Part shown: piece after piece, positions 49,116 to 59,682 of the stretch | How positions within the stretch are numbered: position 1 is the stretch's first letter | Layout: every line of letters begins with the position of its first letter | DNA from: Lysinibacillus macroides | GTDB taxonomy: Bacteria > Bacillota > Bacilli > Bacillales_A > Planococcaceae | Length of the DNA stretch: 64,000 bases | Direction of reading: 5' to 3' | Assembly (NCBI RefSeq): GCF_001281525.1 | Contig: NZ_LGCI01000014.1 | Coordinates: 76,940-140,939, forward strand | Notes under the pieces: model-generated | Database searches by the model: none | What the model was told of the DNA's origin: nothing | What the model saw: only the letters and a program-made list of their open reading frames with translations | Program-made: the position numbers and the translations under genes

Positions 49116-50981
49116 ATGCAAAAAGTAAGCTTCTTTAAATCCATTCATGTCAAATTAGTGCTGATTTATATTTTATTAATATTACTTGCTTTGCAAATTA
49201 TCGGTATCTATTTTGCTCGCCAATTAGAACAAAATTTGAAGAGCAACTTCCAAGATTCTATTTTTCAGCGAGTTGACTTGATGCAATATAGTCTTCGTGA
49301 AGAAATTTTAAAGGAACGCGATGAAAGCATGCCTAAGCTGGAGGAAAGCCTTAAGTCAATTGTTATGGAGTTTTCTACAGGATTAAAGGATGTTTCGAAT
49401 GGTGATATTTTAGAAATTCGTGTTATTGATGATAGACAACGCATCCTTGCAACATCTGAGACTGAAAATCAAAATTTAATAGGGCAACGCTCCAATACAG
49501 ACCTTGTACGTCGAGCAATTTCTGCAGAAACCCTCTTTGATATTATTAAATTGGATAATAAAACGAGAAATCGAGTGTGGGTATTAGCGAACCCGATTCG
49601 TGCTGGTGCAGGACCTGATGATGAAATTATTGGTGTCCTCTATATTGAAGCCAATATTGAATCGGTTTTTGAACAAATGAATGAAATTAACCGTATCTTC
49701 CTGGCTGGTACAGCTATGTCCTTAGTGATTACGGTTTTTTTAGGTATTTTAGTTGCACGCACAATTACACAGCCAATAGCTGATATGCGAAAGCAAGCAC
49801 AGGCGATGGCAAAGGGGAACTATTCTCGAAAAGTACGAGTATATGGTACAGATGAAATCGGACAGCTCGCTATTACCTTTAATCATTTAACGAATCGTTT
49901 ACAAGAGGCTCAATCTACCACAGAAGCTGAACGACGTAAGCTGGATTCGGTTCTAAGTAATATGACAGATGGCGTTATAGCAACAGATCGCAAGGGGCGT
50001 ATTATCTTGATTAATGACCCTGCCTTAGAGTTATTGCATATTTCTAGAGATATTACATTAGGACGCCCAATTGCCTCTGTGTTAGGGATTGATCAGGAAT
50101 ATAGCTTTGAAGATTTAATTCATATGCACGATGCTATTAATTTAAATTTTAGTACGGTGGATGCACCTTATATTTTACGTGCAAATTTCTCTGTGATTCA
50201 AAAAGAAACAGGCTTTATTAATGGTCTGATTACAGTGCTACATGATATTACAGAGCAGGAAAAGATAGAAATGGATCGTCGGGAATTTGTATCGAATGTT
50301 TCACATGAGTTAAGAACACCATTGACGACCATGCGCAGTTATTTAGAAGCGCTCGCGGATGGGGCATGGAAAGATGAAAATATTGCACCTACATTTTTAA
50401 ATGTGACCCAAACCGAAACAGAGCGTATGATTCGTCTAGTAAATGATTTATTGCAGTTATCGAGAATGGATAGTTCAGATTATGAGCTGAATAAGGATAT
50501 TGTGTTATTTAATTCGTTCTTTAACCGCATTATTGACCGATTTGAAATGTCTAAGTCTGACAAAGTACAATTTGAACGATTATTCCCTGAAAGCTCCTTT
50601 TATGTAGAAATTGATACCGATAAGGTGACACAAGTTATTGATAATATCATTTCGAATGCTATTAAATATTCGCCTGACGGTGGGAATATTCGCTTTGGCT
50701 TTACTGGACAAGAGGACATGCTAAAGGTCATGATTTCAGATGATGGCTTGGGGATTCCTAAAGAAAATGTAAGCCGAATTTTTGATCGCTTCTATCGTGT
50801 GGATCGTGCACGTGCTCGTTCTATGGGTGGAACTGGCTTAGGACTAGCTATTGCGCGGGAAATGATTGAAGCCCATGGTGGTAAGATTTGGGCTGAAAGT
50901 GAGGAAGGGCAAGGTACAACCATTTTCTTTACATTACCTTATGATGCAGATGAATTTAATGAGGCAGGTGAGTGGGAATGA
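49116..50981 (+). CDS. walK: Sensor histidine kinase WalK
   Basis: A 621-aa kinase. Membrane helices flank an extracellular domain at about residues 10-30 and 190-210; then come HAMP (ARTITQPIADMRKQAQAMA), PAS (about 265-370), the HisKA domain with H397 in VSHELRTPL, and the ATPase with NIISNAIKYSP, DDGLGIP and GTGLGLAIA. It phosphorylates WalR in response to wall state. AAAAGGAATG supports the start. Confidence 0.97.
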   Translation: MQKVSFFKSIHVKLVLIYILLILLALQIIGIYFARQLEQNLKSNFQDSIFQRVDLMQYSLREEILKERDESMPKLEESLKSIVMEFSTGLKDVSNGDILEIRVIDDRQRILATSETENQNLIGQRSNTDLVRRAISAETLFDIIKLDNKTRNRVWVLANPIRAGAGPDDEIIGVLYIEANIESVFEQMNEINRIFLAGTAMSLVITVFLGILVARTITQPIADMRKQAQAMAKGNYSRKVRVYGTDEIGQLAITFNHLTNRLQEAQSTTEAERRKLDSVLSNMTDGVIATDRKGRIILINDPALELLHISRDITLGRPIASVLGIDQEYSFEDLIHMHDAINLNFSTVDAPYILRANFSVIQKETGFINGLITVLHDITEQEKIEMDRREFVSNVSHELRTPLTTMRSYLEALADGAWKDENIAPTFLNVTQTETERMIRLVNDLLQLSRMDSSDYELNKDIVLFNSFFNRIIDRFEMSKSDKVQFERLFPESSFYVEIDTDKVTQVIDNIISNAIKYSPDGGNIRFGFTGQEDMLKVMISDDGLGIPKENVSRIFDRFYRVDRARARSMGGTGLGLAIAREMIEAHGGKIWAESEEGQGTTIFFTLPYDADEFNEAGEWE

Positions 50982-52306
50982 GATATGTAGAGCCAGTTAA
51001 ATCTGTTGTATTATTCCTACTTGTTATGCTAAGCGTTGTGTTAACCTTTTTAATTTGGACCTATACACCTGATTATAAATATATTGAAAAAACTGAGGGA
51101 GAAGAAATTTTAATTAAGCCTCAAAAAGATATAGAAGACGTTATTCGTCCATACAAGGCAATTTTCCGTTCCGAAGAAGAGTTTACAGGCACAATATCTA
51201 ACACAGCTATGAAAGAAATCATGCAAATATTTAAAGGCTGGCATATTCTCGATTTAGCGCCTATTAATAATAGTCTTTCATCCAATTATATCAATGAAAT
51301 TATTCGTGCAGATAAGCGTATGACAGTATTTTTTACAGGTGAAGTGCCATTCTCAGCCTTCAACACCATTTTTCAGTTTACAGACAAAGAACTACCAGAA
51401 ACTACTTTTAATCGTATGATTATTGATTGGAGTAATTATGATAATAAAGAGCTAACACTTTATTATATTAGTAGTAATAACCAATCTTTATTTCGCTCAC
51501 ATGTCAGTGTTTCAAATATGACTCAATTTATGCAAGAGGTAATTGAACCTGCCAAAAAATATGACACGTTTAAAGAAATAGAACGAGGTGGCTACACATC
51601 ACTTTATCTCGCTAATAGTAACATTGAATCTGTAAAATATACGTATTACATTGAAGATATCACACCAGAGCTATTTAAAAATATATTATTCCCAGATGCA
51701 AACATTGTACAGCGCAATGTTGAAAGCGCAACCTCTGAGAAATATACAGATGGGATGTCGTTAATGACATTGGATACAAATCTTAAGTCATTAAACTATG
51801 TCTACCCTGCAGCAGAAAGTAGTATACGAGTTGAGCCATCCAAATTATTAAAGGATAGCTTTGAATTTATTAATGAACATGGGGGATATACATCTGATTT
51901 CCGTTACGTCTCAGCTGGAACCAATAAAAATCAAATGGATTATCAATTGTATTTGCAGGGGTTACCCGTTTATAGTAAGCACGTTATTACCCGAATGACA
52001 ACAATTTGGGGAGATAGCCGGATTTTCCACTATAAACGCCCATACTTTTCTTTGGATATGGATATTCCATCTGAAAAGGAAATTATAGAATTACCGTCGG
52101 GTGCAGAGATTGTAGAGCTTATCCAACAATCCAACAATCTCGTATTATCAGATATTGATGAAATTGTGCTAGGCTATTATTTAATCACACAAAATCAAGA
52201 ATTAAATATATTTACATTTGAGCCTTGTTGGTTTGTTATTCGTAAAGGTACATGGACAAAGCTGACACCTGAAATATTGGGAGGTGTCAAAAATGGATTG
52301 GAGTAG
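50978..52306 (+). CDS. yycH: WalK regulator YycH (WalH)
   Basis: A 442-aa membrane-anchored protein with one N-terminal helix (SVVLFLLVMLSVVLTFLIW) and a large extracytoplasmic part. YycH and YycI contact WalK and tune its activity. I choose ATG 50978, behind AGGTGAG; a GTG two codons earlier is less likely. It overlaps walK by four bases and yycI by 14. Confidence 0.93.
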   Translation: MRYVEPVKSVVLFLLVMLSVVLTFLIWTYTPDYKYIEKTEGEEILIKPQKDIEDVIRPYKAIFRSEEEFTGTISNTAMKEIMQIFKGWHILDLAPINNSLSSNYINEIIRADKRMTVFFTGEVPFSAFNTIFQFTDKELPETTFNRMIIDWSNYDNKELTLYYISSNNQSLFRSHVSVSNMTQFMQEVIEPAKKYDTFKEIERGGYTSLYLANSNIESVKYTYYIEDITPELFKNILFPDANIVQRNVESATSEKYTDGMSLMTLDTNLKSLNYVYPAAESSIRVEPSKLLKDSFEFINEHGGYTSDFRYVSAGTNKNQMDYQLYLQGLPVYSKHVITRMTTIWGDSRIFHYKRPYFSLDMDIPSEKEIIELPSGAEIVELIQQSNNLVLSDIDEIVLGYYLITQNQELNIFTFEPCWFVIRKGTWTKLTPEILGGVKNGLE

Positions 52307-53117
52307 AACGAAATCTATTTTTATCTTTGTTTTTTTAATTTTAAATATCTTCCTCTATTCGCTATATTTAAATCGTTATAATGAAGCAAAGGATATTGAA
52401 GTACCTGGTGAAAAGACAATAGAAGCTCGATTAAAAGAAGATAATATTACGTATGGCACATTACCAAATAATATTGAATCAGCTTCGTATATGACGGGTC
52501 AAGTGCATAAATTCACACCAGCTGAATTTAGTAATAACAACCAACAAATTGAATTTAAGGATGATAATAATACAAAGGCACGTGTTATTTTTATGAGGCC
52601 TATTAAATTACGTAATGTGAGTGATGATGCAAGCTTTACAGATTTCGTCCTTGCAAACATAATTGAAGGAGCATCTTATGCTTTATGGAAAGTAGATCAC
52701 GAAGAACGAGTCGCAATTTTTTTCCAAAAGACAAACAATCGAATGTTCTATTATAGCGGTTCATTAAAAATAAAATGGAATGCTAATAACGAAGTAACAA
52801 TGTATGAACAAACAATGCTTGATAATATTGAAGAAATGGAACAACAGGAAAGTGTGATTCCACCACTTCAAATTATTCAAACCTTATATGCAAGAGGGCC
52901 ATTAAAGCCAGATTCACGCATTACGCAAATGAAATTAGGCTATTCAACGCTTGTTAAATTAACTCGTACGCAGGTATTAGTGCCAACATGGGAAGTACGA
53001 GTAAAGCTATCAGATGGCACAACAGAGGAGTATTTTGTGAATGCTGTTGAGGGGAAAGTTATCGAAATTCAAGAGGACAAGCAAGAGATTGAAGAAGAAG
53101 ACTGGGGAGTTGAATAA
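52293..53117 (+). CDS. yycI: WalK regulator YycI (WalI)
   Basis: A 274-aa protein with a short cytoplasmic start, one membrane helix ([19 protein letters not shown]) and an extracytoplasmic domain ending in a two-component-regulatory-type fold. It partners YycH at the membrane. GGAGGTG precedes ATG 52293, and its stop shares a base with the walJ start. Confidence 0.93.
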   Translation: MDWSRTKSIFIFVFLILNIFLYSLYLNRYNEAKDIEVPGEKTIEARLKEDNITYGTLPNNIESASYMTGQVHKFTPAEFSNNNQQIEFKDDNNTKARVIFMRPIKLRNVSDDASFTDFVLANIIEGASYALWKVDHEERVAIFFQKTNNRMFYYSGSLKIKWNANNEVTMYEQTMLDNIEEMEQQESVIPPLQIIQTLYARGPLKPDSRITQMKLGYSTLVKLTRTQVLVPTWEVRVKLSDGTTEEYFVNAVEGKVIEIQEDKQEIEEEDWGVE

Positions 53118-53905
53118 TGCGATTTAGTGTTTTAGCAAGTGGCAGTACAGGAAATTCAATTTATGTAGAAAATGATGAATATGCCTTTATCATCGATGCC
53201 GGTCTTAGTGGAAAAAAGATGGAGCAGCTTTTTACAAAAATCGACCGTAATATGAAGCAGCTTAGTGGCATTTTCGTCACGCATGAGCATAGCGATCATA
53301 TTAAAGGTATTGGGATAGTGGCACGAAAATATAATGTCCCCATTTATGCAAACGCCAAAACATGGCAGGCTATGGATGGACTTGTGGGCGATATTCCTGT
53401 CGAGCAGCGTTTTGAATTCGAAATGGATACAGTGAAGCATTTTGGTTCATTAGCTGTTGAATCCTTTGCCGTATCACACGATGCAGCTGACCCGATGTTC
53501 TATACTTTTCATGAAAATAACCGAAAGCTTGTGATTATTACGGATACAGGCTATGTTAGCGACCGTATGAAGGGCATTATTCGTGGGGCAGATTCTTTTG
53601 TTTTTGAAAGCAATCACGATGTGAATATGTTGCAAATGGGCCGTTATCCATGGTCCATTAAACGTCGTATTTTAAGCGATGTAGGGCATGTATCCAACGA
53701 GGATGCTGCCATTGCTATGAGTGAGGTTGTATTTGATAAACCTACAAATATTTATCTTTCCCATTTAAGTAAGGATAATAATATGAAGGAGCTTGCACGT
53801 ATGAGCGTTACACAAACCTTGCAATCTTGTGGCATTATTGTAGGCGAGCATATCCATCTTTTTGATACAGACGCAGACGAACCAACAAAATTAGTAACAG
53901 TGTAA
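53117..53905 (+). CDS. walJ: Metallo-beta-lactamase-fold nuclease WalJ (YycJ)
   Basis: A 262-aa cytoplasmic hydrolase with the MBL metal-binding motif [11 protein letters not shown] at ITDTGYVSD and later H in FESNHD and YLSHLS. Family members are DNA exonucleases implicated in mismatch repair and chromosome replication/division coupling. GGGGAG precedes the ATG. Length is typical. Confidence 0.94.
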   Translation: MRFSVLASGSTGNSIYVENDEYAFIIDAGLSGKKMEQLFTKIDRNMKQLSGIFVTHEHSDHIKGIGIVARKYNVPIYANAKTWQAMDGLVGDIPVEQRFEFEMDTVKHFGSLAVESFAVSHDAADPMFYTFHENNRKLVIITDTGYVSDRMKGIIRGADSFVFESNHDVNMLQMGRYPWSIKRRILSDVGHVSNEDAAIAMSEVVFDKPTNIYLSHLSKDNNMKELARMSVTQTLQSCGIIVGEHIHLFDTDADEPTKLVTV

Positions 53906-54046
53906 GGATTGCTTGATAAGTAAAATAATAACGGCTATTTCCCTATGAAAAGCAAGAGCTTATAGCATAAACCTTATCGATGTAAAAGAAACTAAAAGCG
54001 CTTTGATTGTAATAGAATGAAGATAAGTTATTGTAAGTATTTAAAA

Positions 54047-54101
54047 AAATAAGGCTGTTCAATTGTATTTTTAACAAAATGCATTGGACAGCTATTTTTA
54101 T
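54047..54101 (+). terminator. Terminator after walJ
   Basis: AGGCTGTTCAAT and ATTGGACAGCT pair imperfectly (one mismatch), followed by five T. Confidence 0.75.
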
Positions 54102-54195
54102 GTCCATTTTATTTGTTTTTCATCTAATTTTAATGTTTGAATTGTAAGATTAGGGTAACAATTAACAAATAGCAGTATATGAAAGGATGAGGAAT

Positions 54196-55494
54196 ATGAG
54201 TTATTTTCAAGATGATGATAAAAATAATGATTTCCTAAAGAACGATGAAATATCAAAAACACCTCTTCAAGAACGACTAGAGCGAGAGGAACAAGAATTG
54301 CAGGCTAAGCGCCATAAAAAGAAAGGTGGCGGAAGCAAGGGAGGCTATTTCTTCAGTAGCCTAATTGGTGTTATTATAGGCGCTTTACTTGTATGGCTGC
54401 TATTACCTGGCCTTGTCAATCAAATGCCAGGCACAACATCAAGTAACTCAGCCGCAAATCATAATACAACGATTAATCAAGTAGCAACAGAGGTACAAAC
54501 GGATGTGACAGCAGCAGTGGATAAAGCTTCAGCAGCAGTTGTCGGCATCACAAATATTCAAGAAGTAACAAGTGGTGGCTTTTGGAGTCCACCATCAACA
54601 ACAACACAGGAGGCAGGAAGCGGCTCAGGTGTTATTTATAAAGTGGAAGGAAATAAAGCCTTTATCGTCACAAATAACCATGTAATTGAAGGAGCTAAAC
54701 AGTTAGAGGTGACAATGCCAGATGGCACAAAAGAGGAAGCCCAATTAGTAGGTCTTGATGTTTGGACAGACCTTGCTGTCATTTCAATTAACTCAAAGAA
54801 TGTAAAAACAGTCGCAACTTTTGGTAACTCTGATGTGTTAAAGCAAGGTGAAACGGTTATTGCCATCGGAAATCCGCTTGGCTTAGACTTTTATGGCTCT
54901 GTTACAACAGGTGTTGTGTCTGGTAAAGATCGCTCTGTACCTGTTGACTTAAATGGTGATGGTACAGAAGACTGGCAACAAGAAGTTTTACAAACAGATG
55001 CAGCGATTAACCCGGGTAATAGTGGGGGAGCCCTTGTTAACTTAGCTGGAGAATTAGTAGGCATTAACTCCATGAAAATTGCTGAATCCTCTGTTGAAGG
55101 CTTAGGATTCTCCATTCCTGTTAACTCAGCTATTCCAATTATCGAGGAATTAGAGAAAAACGGCAAAATGGAACGTCCAACAATGGGTGTATCTTTAGCA
55201 GATTTAACAGATGTCCCTGCATTCTATCAGCAACAAACATTAAAATTACCTGGAGAGGTAACAACAGGCGTGGTTGTAACAGATGTCATTAATAACTCAC
55301 CAGCATCAAAAGCGGGTGTTCAACAATATGATGTTATCGTAGAAATGGATGGTCAAAAAATTGAAACAGCCATTGATTTACGTAAGCATTTATATAATGA
55401 TAAAAAAATTGGCGATAAACTTACATTAAAAGTATACCGTCAAGGTAAATTAGAGGAACTAACATTAACTTTAACAAATGGTAACACACTGTAA
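54196..55494 (+). CDS. htrA: Membrane-anchored serine protease HtrA
   Basis: A 432-aa DegP-type protease. An N-terminal cytoplasmic region with a basic stretch (KRHKKKGGGSKGG) leads to one membrane helix (about 55-75), then the trypsin-like domain with H162 (NNHVIEG), D192 (TDLAVIS) and S276 (GNSGGAL), and one PDZ domain from about 345. It clears misfolded exported proteins. ATG 54196 is set by AAAGGATG. It closes the walRK cluster, as in B. subtilis. Confidence 0.96.
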   Translation: MSYFQDDDKNNDFLKNDEISKTPLQERLEREEQELQAKRHKKKGGGSKGGYFFSSLIGVIIGALLVWLLLPGLVNQMPGTTSSNSAANHNTTINQVATEVQTDVTAAVDKASAAVVGITNIQEVTSGGFWSPPSTTTQEAGSGSGVIYKVEGNKAFIVTNNHVIEGAKQLEVTMPDGTKEEAQLVGLDVWTDLAVISINSKNVKTVATFGNSDVLKQGETVIAIGNPLGLDFYGSVTTGVVSGKDRSVPVDLNGDGTEDWQQEVLQTDAAINPGNSGGALVNLAGELVGINSMKIAESSVEGLGFSIPVNSAIPIIEELEKNGKMERPTMGVSLADLTDVPAFYQQQTLKLPGEVTTGVVVTDVINNSPASKAGVQQYDVIVEMDGQKIETAIDLRKHLYNDKKIGDKLTLKVYRQGKLEELTLTLTNGNTL

Positions 55495-55496
55495 AC

Positions 55497-55534
55497 AAAA
55501 AGCGATGAGGACTTAAAAATCCCCATCGCTTTTT
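55497..55534 (+). terminator. Terminator after htrA
   Basis: AAAAAGCGATGAGG and CCCCATCGCTTTTT form a long stem followed by T. Confidence 0.93.
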
Positions 55535-55551
55535 ATAGTTATGTGGATAAC

Positions 55552-55945
55552 TTGAAAATTGTGAATAATAACTTTACACAGAAAATGTAGAGAAAAAGGC
55601 ACTTCTTCCATACAAGCTATTCCTTTGTTACAATAGATTGTGGATAACATAGACCGGATTGTGAATAAGTTTGTGGAAATTTCGGAAAATAAGGAGGTAT
55701 GAAAAAATGACAAAGTACAGCTGTGAAAACCATATAGATCACGCTTTAGACATGTTTGTGGCTGAGCAAAAAGTATTCCCAATTATGGATAAAATCGATG
55801 AGGATAAAAAGTTATCCACAAAATGCAGCTACTGTGAACAGCCGGCAGAATATATTGTATCAAGTAAATAACTTTACACAATATATAGGATGTGCCTGTG
55901 GATATGTTGATAACTTTTGGGGATAAATTGTTTGTAAATGAATTG
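55552..55945. promoter_or_regulatory. DnaA-box cluster around the CxxH/CxxC gene, before rlmH
   Basis: Perfect DnaA boxes lie at 55552-55560, 55639-55647 and 55812-55820. One-mismatch boxes TGTGAATAA lie at 55560-55568 and 55660-55668, and TGTGGATAT at 55897-55905. This density is like that at oriC. From memory, the B. subtilis yydA (rlmH) region also holds a DnaA-binding cluster. Confidence 0.75.
55707..55871 (+). CDS. CxxH/CxxC small protein
   Basis: A 54-aa protein with CENHIDHALDMFVAEQK near the start and CSYCEQPAEYIV near the end. The paired cysteines and histidine suggest zinc binding. This Firmicute family (TIGR04129 type) is found just upstream of rlmH. AGGAGG precedes ATG 55707; the function is unknown. 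Confidence 0.88.
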   Translation: MTKYSCENHIDHALDMFVAEQKVFPIMDKIDEDKKLSTKCSYCEQPAEYIVSSK

Positions 55946-55961
55946 TAAAGGTGGATAACGT

Positions 55962-56441
55962 GTGAATATAACGATTGTATCAGTCGGCAAGCTAAAAGAA
56001 AAGTATTTAAAAATGGGTATTGATGAATACGTCAAACGTCTAGGTAGCTATGCAAAAATAGAGATCATCGAGGTGCCAGATGAAAAAGCCCCTGAACAAC
56101 TAAGCGATGCCGAAATGGAGATCGTCAAGAAAAAAGAAGGCGAGCGCATACTAGCCAAAATTAGTCCAGACACCTACATCATCGCCCTAGCCATCAACGG
56201 CAAAATGAAAACCTCCGAACAAATGGCAGCCGACCTCGAAGCCCTTATGACCTACGGCAAAAGCAAAATCGCCTTCGTCATTGGCGGCTCCCTCGGCCTG
56301 CATGAGGATGTGTTAAAGCGTGCAGATGAGCAGCAATCTTTTGGTAAGATGACACTTCCTCACCAGCTCATGAAGCTCGTGCTAGTCGAGCAGATTTATC
56401 GGAGTTTTAGGATTATGAAGGGCGAACCGTACCATAAATAG
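55962..56441 (+). CDS. rlmH: 23S rRNA pseudouridine-1915 methyltransferase RlmH
   Basis: A 159-aa SPOUT methyltransferase acting on pseudouridine 1915 of 23S rRNA. It has [18 protein letters not shown] at the start, FVIGGSLG as SAM-knot motif and the C-terminal catalytic end [10 protein letters not shown]. It starts at GTG 55962 behind AAAGGTGG. The end is intact, though the serine-recombinase cassette begins here. Codons in about 56090-56330 end in C far more often than those around them, suggesting a gene-conversion patch. Confidence 0.96.
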   Translation: MNITIVSVGKLKEKYLKMGIDEYVKRLGSYAKIEIIEVPDEKAPEQLSDAEMEIVKKKEGERILAKISPDTYIIALAINGKMKTSEQMAADLEALMTYGKSKIAFVIGGSLGLHEDVLKRADEQQSFGKMTLPHQLMKLVLVEQIYRSFRIMKGEPYHK

Positions 56442-58097
56442 AGGCAAAAAAAGTTGAAGATAAGGTGGTATTTTGTTGTCGGAAGCGGGTAAGGGTTGGG
56501 AAAATGCAACTTCTTTATCCGTTTCACGATATAGCAAATGAATAAGTGTAAAAGTCTTTGATATATTAACATCTGTAAAATCGAAATCCAGTTCAACCTG
56601 ATGAATAGTTCTTGAACGATTCTCCAGTTGCCGTATTGATATTTTTCCTACGAGTAGCTGGAGCAACTGCTTTTTTCCTTCTCTTGTGGAGCTTTGGTAG
56701 ACTTCTACAAACTTTTCTAATAGAAATCGAACCAATTCATGCGGAATGACTTTTGTATCTGATGAACTTAGTTGTATGCTGAGTTCATTTTTCTTTTGTT
56801 CCAGTTGTGTTCTTTCTTTAGCAACTTGTTGTAGTCGTTCCTGCAAAATTGCGACAGGGAAAAGGTTTTGTTCAAATGCTTCTAAATACTTTTCTTGAAG
56901 CTGTTGTATGTCTATTAGCTTCTTTTCTATTTCTTCTAAGTCCCTTTTAAGAGCGGAAATGGAGTGAACAGATTGCTTATTTAAAGATTGAATTATTGAG
57001 ACGAAGTATTCCTTGTTGGCAAGGAAGTTTTCAATTCGCCCAATCACTTGATTTTCCGCATCATATGCTTTGATTCCATTAGATCTACATGCGGACGAAC
57101 CTTTATTATGAAAGTCAGAACAGACATAGTAACGATGTTTTCGTTTTGAACCATCTTTTCTTGTATAAGTGGTGATGGCAGGAACCATACCCTGTCCACA
57201 GTCAGGACAACGAAGTAAGGAACTTAATAAAAACGGCTCATTTGATTGGCGTTGTTTGAATGATTTGCTTTTACGTCTTGCCTGTACAAGATGCCAAACA
57301 TCATCAGCAATAATGGCTTGGTGTTTACCATCTGCAAGAATAGGATTGGGATTTTTACCTTTTCGTCGCTTCGTATCCCAGTTTTCAACTTTAAGCCAAC
57401 TGACTTTTCCAACATAAACGGGATTATCTAATATTTGAGCGACCCCATTGATAGAAAAGTATCTGTTTCTTTTTGTCCGATAGCCATGCTTGTTTAAGTG
57501 GTTTGCAATTGCTTTTAATCCTTTTCCTGAAAGGTATAGCTCATAGATAAGTTGTACAACTTTTGCTTCTTTTTCATTGATAACAAGTTCCTTTTTAACA
57601 GAATCGTAACCAAAGACGACCCCGCCGTTCCAGGACCCTTCCAAAGCACGCTGTTTCATTCCAAGTTTTACATTTTCTGACAGTGTATTGCGTTCCATTT
57701 CGGCAATGGAAGCCATTAATTGCACAACAAGTCGGCCGATGGGACTTCCAGTGTCAAAGTTCTCTGAGTAAGAGATAAATTTAACACTATTTTCTTCAAA
57801 CTTATCCAGCACAGTCAGTGTATCTAACATGTTACGGGATAGCCGAGAGATTTTCCAAACAAGAACGGCATCGAACTCATCTTTCTCCACGTCAACCACC
57901 AATTGTTGCATAGCGGGGCGACCTGAAATGTTTTTACCACTGACCCCTTCATCGACATATTCTTTTACCACTTGCCAACCATACAGACCTGCATAATTGC
58001 GAAGGGTTTGTAGTTGAGCTGTAATACTGTAACCCTCACTTGCCTGCTCCTCTGTAGAGACACGACAATAAATAGCGACTCGTTTTATTTCATTCAT
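56382..58097 (-). CDS. Large serine recombinase 2 (ccrB-like position)
   Basis: A 571-aa serine recombinase. The resolvase domain (about 1-150) has catalytic S14 (YCRVSTEEQ), then the recombinase domain, a zinc ribbon (CPDCGQGM ... YYVCSD ... SSAC) and a coiled coil (about 380-450). ATG 58097 is set by AAAGGAGG; upstream codons lack family sequence. The 3' end is unusual: it crosses the rlmH stop codon, and its last 20 codons are antisense to rlmH. The C-terminus would therefore change on excision. It is the second gene of a pair, 82 bases after the first. Confidence 0.93.
   Translation of the reverse strand: MNEIKRVAIYCRVSTEEQASEGYSITAQLQTLRNYAGLYGWQVVKEYVDEGVSGKNISGRPAMQQLVVDVEKDEFDAVLVWKISRLSRNMLDTLTVLDKFEENSVKFISYSENFDTGSPIGRLVVQLMASIAEMERNTLSENVKLGMKQRALEGSWNGGVVFGYDSVKKELVINEKEAKVVQLIYELYLSGKGLKAIANHLNKHGYRTKRNRYFSINGVAQILDNPVYVGKVSWLKVENWDTKRRKGKNPNPILADGKHQAIIADDVWHLVQARRKSKSFKQRQSNEPFLLSSLLRCPDCGQGMVPAITTYTRKDGSKRKHRYYVCSDFHNKGSSACRSNGIKAYDAENQVIGRIENFLANKEYFVSIIQSLNKQSVHSISALKRDLEEIEKKLIDIQQLQEKYLEAFEQNLFPVAILQERLQQVAKERTQLEQKKNELSIQLSSSDTKVIPHELVRFLLEKFVEVYQSSTREGKKQLLQLLVGKISIRQLENRSRTIHQVELDFDFTDVNISKTFTLIHLLYRETDKEVAFSQPLPASDNKIPPYLQLFLPLFMVRFALHNPKTPINLLD
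56422..56445. other. Probable attachment site at the 3' end of rlmH
   Basis: The rlmH codons for GEPYHK-stop read GGCGAACCGTACCATAAATAG. Staphylococcal SCC elements insert in the equivalent GEAYHK codons of rlmH. Here the rlmH end is preserved and recombinase coding sequence starts within 20 bases, so the cassette boundary should be here. No second copy was found within the window. Confidence 0.6.
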
Positions 58098-58179
58098 TAG
58101 AATGCCTCCTTTCGATAACAGTGTATAATGGAAAAAGAAAAAGGGAAAGAACGTTCTCTTTCCCAACAAAGAATTTATA

Positions 58180-59682
58180 TTATGACACAAGTTTTGAAAT
58201 AGAATTTATTTCAAAGTTATAATTGATTTGATTCACGACCCTTTTCACTCTCTTTTTCCCAAGGGGAACGGTTGTAACTTGAATATCTTGAATGATTTCC
58301 TTCAACAGTTCCTTTTTCTTTATATCATCCAATGACTGAAAAAACTGTTCGAAGTTATCTAAAATGTTATTAACAATTAACCCTACATTCAAATTATTTT
58401 CTAATTCAATGCTTGATTCCACTCTTTTTAGTTTATCATTGATATCCTTTTCGGAATTTTGTAAATGACTAAGTTGATCGGACAATGCATCTTCGTCAAT
58501 TATCTGTTTGTAATATAAATCGAATAACTGCTTTTTATTTGTTTGTAATTCCTTTAATCTCTTTTTAAAGAATTTGAATTGCTCATGTTTGGGTTGTATA
58601 TCCAACTTTAATTGGGAAGATAATTTTGAAGATAGGAACGTTCTTATTTCGGTGGCTTTTAATTTCGAGGATAGTTCGGTGAGGACCTTCTGTTCAGCAT
58701 CGTTTTTATTGATTAAATTTGCTTTACATAAACCTTTATTCTTATTTTGACTGCATTGATAATAAAGATATTTGCCACCTGATGATTTGTGCTGAACCAT
58801 TGAAGAATTGCATTCTGGACATTTAAGGAAACCAGATAAAAAGTATGATCCCTTATGAATTTTAACAGGCTGATAGCTACGTTCACTATAAGAGCTTTGT
58901 GCTTTAAACCATTGCTCTTCACTAATAATTGCGTGGTGTTGCCCTTTGTAAATTTTCCGTTCTTTCCCTTTTTCACCCCATCGTATAAAACCAGCGTAAA
59001 TAGGATTGGTTACGATTGATTTTATAGAAAAGATACTCCAACTTCTTGAATTATCTTCATCCGAAGTATAATGGTTATTCAGATAGGAGGCGATTTTTTT
59101 ATATCCCCATCCATCTACCACATACCTATCAAAAATAAATCTAACAATTTTCGCTTCATGTTCATTAATTTGAAGCTTCTTTGCAGGTGTAGAAGAATAA
59201 CCAAACACCCTTCCGCCGTTAAAAAGGCCCTTTTCCGCACGTTCTCTCATTCCATTTTTACAATGGAATAAAATGTTCCGTCGTTCGTTCTCTGCCATTG
59301 CAAATAAAACCTGGAGTAAAAGTATAGATCCCTCCGTTTCAGTGTTAATTCCTTCAGAAATACTAACCAAGTAGTGACCCTTTTTGTGGATTTCATCTAA
59401 TAAAACCATTGCTTCTTTCAAATTACGAGCAAACCGATCCAGCTTCCATACAACAATATAGATAGATTCCTTCTCATTAGAAAGAACGTCATGAAGGAGT
59501 TGCCTAAATTCAGGTCTTTCTTTTATAGAAGATCCAGAACCTGATCCCTCATTGTAGATTTTCAGTAATTCAAAATTGGCATACTCGCAATGTCTTCTTA
59601 CTTCCCGATCTTGCTTAGGAATAGAATAGCCATCAAGTTGAATATCTGTACTTACCCTTAAATAACCAACTGCTTTTTTCAA
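58180..59682 (-). CDS. Large serine recombinase 1 (ccrA-like position)
   Basis: A 500-aa recombinase with catalytic S11 (YLRVSTDIQ), an N-terminal resolvase domain (1-150), a recombinase domain (about 160-260), a zinc ribbon (CPECNSSM ... YYQCSQ ... GLC, about 285-320) and a long coiled coil (about 355-435). It starts at TTG 59682 behind AAAGGAGAAAG; TTGA overlaps the stop of the 57-aa gene. It differs widely from recombinase 2, so they are not a recent duplication. They may act together as CcrA and CcrB do. Confidence 0.93.
   Translation of the reverse strand: MKKAVGYLRVSTDIQLDGYSIPKQDREVRRHCEYANFELLKIYNEGSGSGSSIKERPEFRQLLHDVLSNEKESIYIVVWKLDRFARNLKEAMVLLDEIHKKGHYLVSISEGINTETEGSILLLQVLFAMAENERRNILFHCKNGMRERAEKGLFNGGRVFGYSSTPAKKLQINEHEAKIVRFIFDRYVVDGWGYKKIASYLNNHYTSDEDNSRSWSIFSIKSIVTNPIYAGFIRWGEKGKERKIYKGQHHAIISEEQWFKAQSSYSERSYQPVKIHKGSYFLSGFLKCPECNSSMVQHKSSGGKYLYYQCSQNKNKGLCKANLINKNDAEQKVLTELSSKLKATEIRTFLSSKLSSQLKLDIQPKHEQFKFFKKRLKELQTNKKQLFDLYYKQIIDEDALSDQLSHLQNSEKDINDKLKRVESSIELENNLNVGLIVNNILDNFEQFFQSLDDIKKKELLKEIIQDIQVTTVPLGKKRVKRVVNQINYNFEINSISKLVS

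Noticed and set aside
58098-58190. Upstream extension of recombinase 2
   Set aside because: These 31 codons cover a hairpin and the AAAGGAGG site of the ATG at 58097 and contain no recombinase-family sequence.
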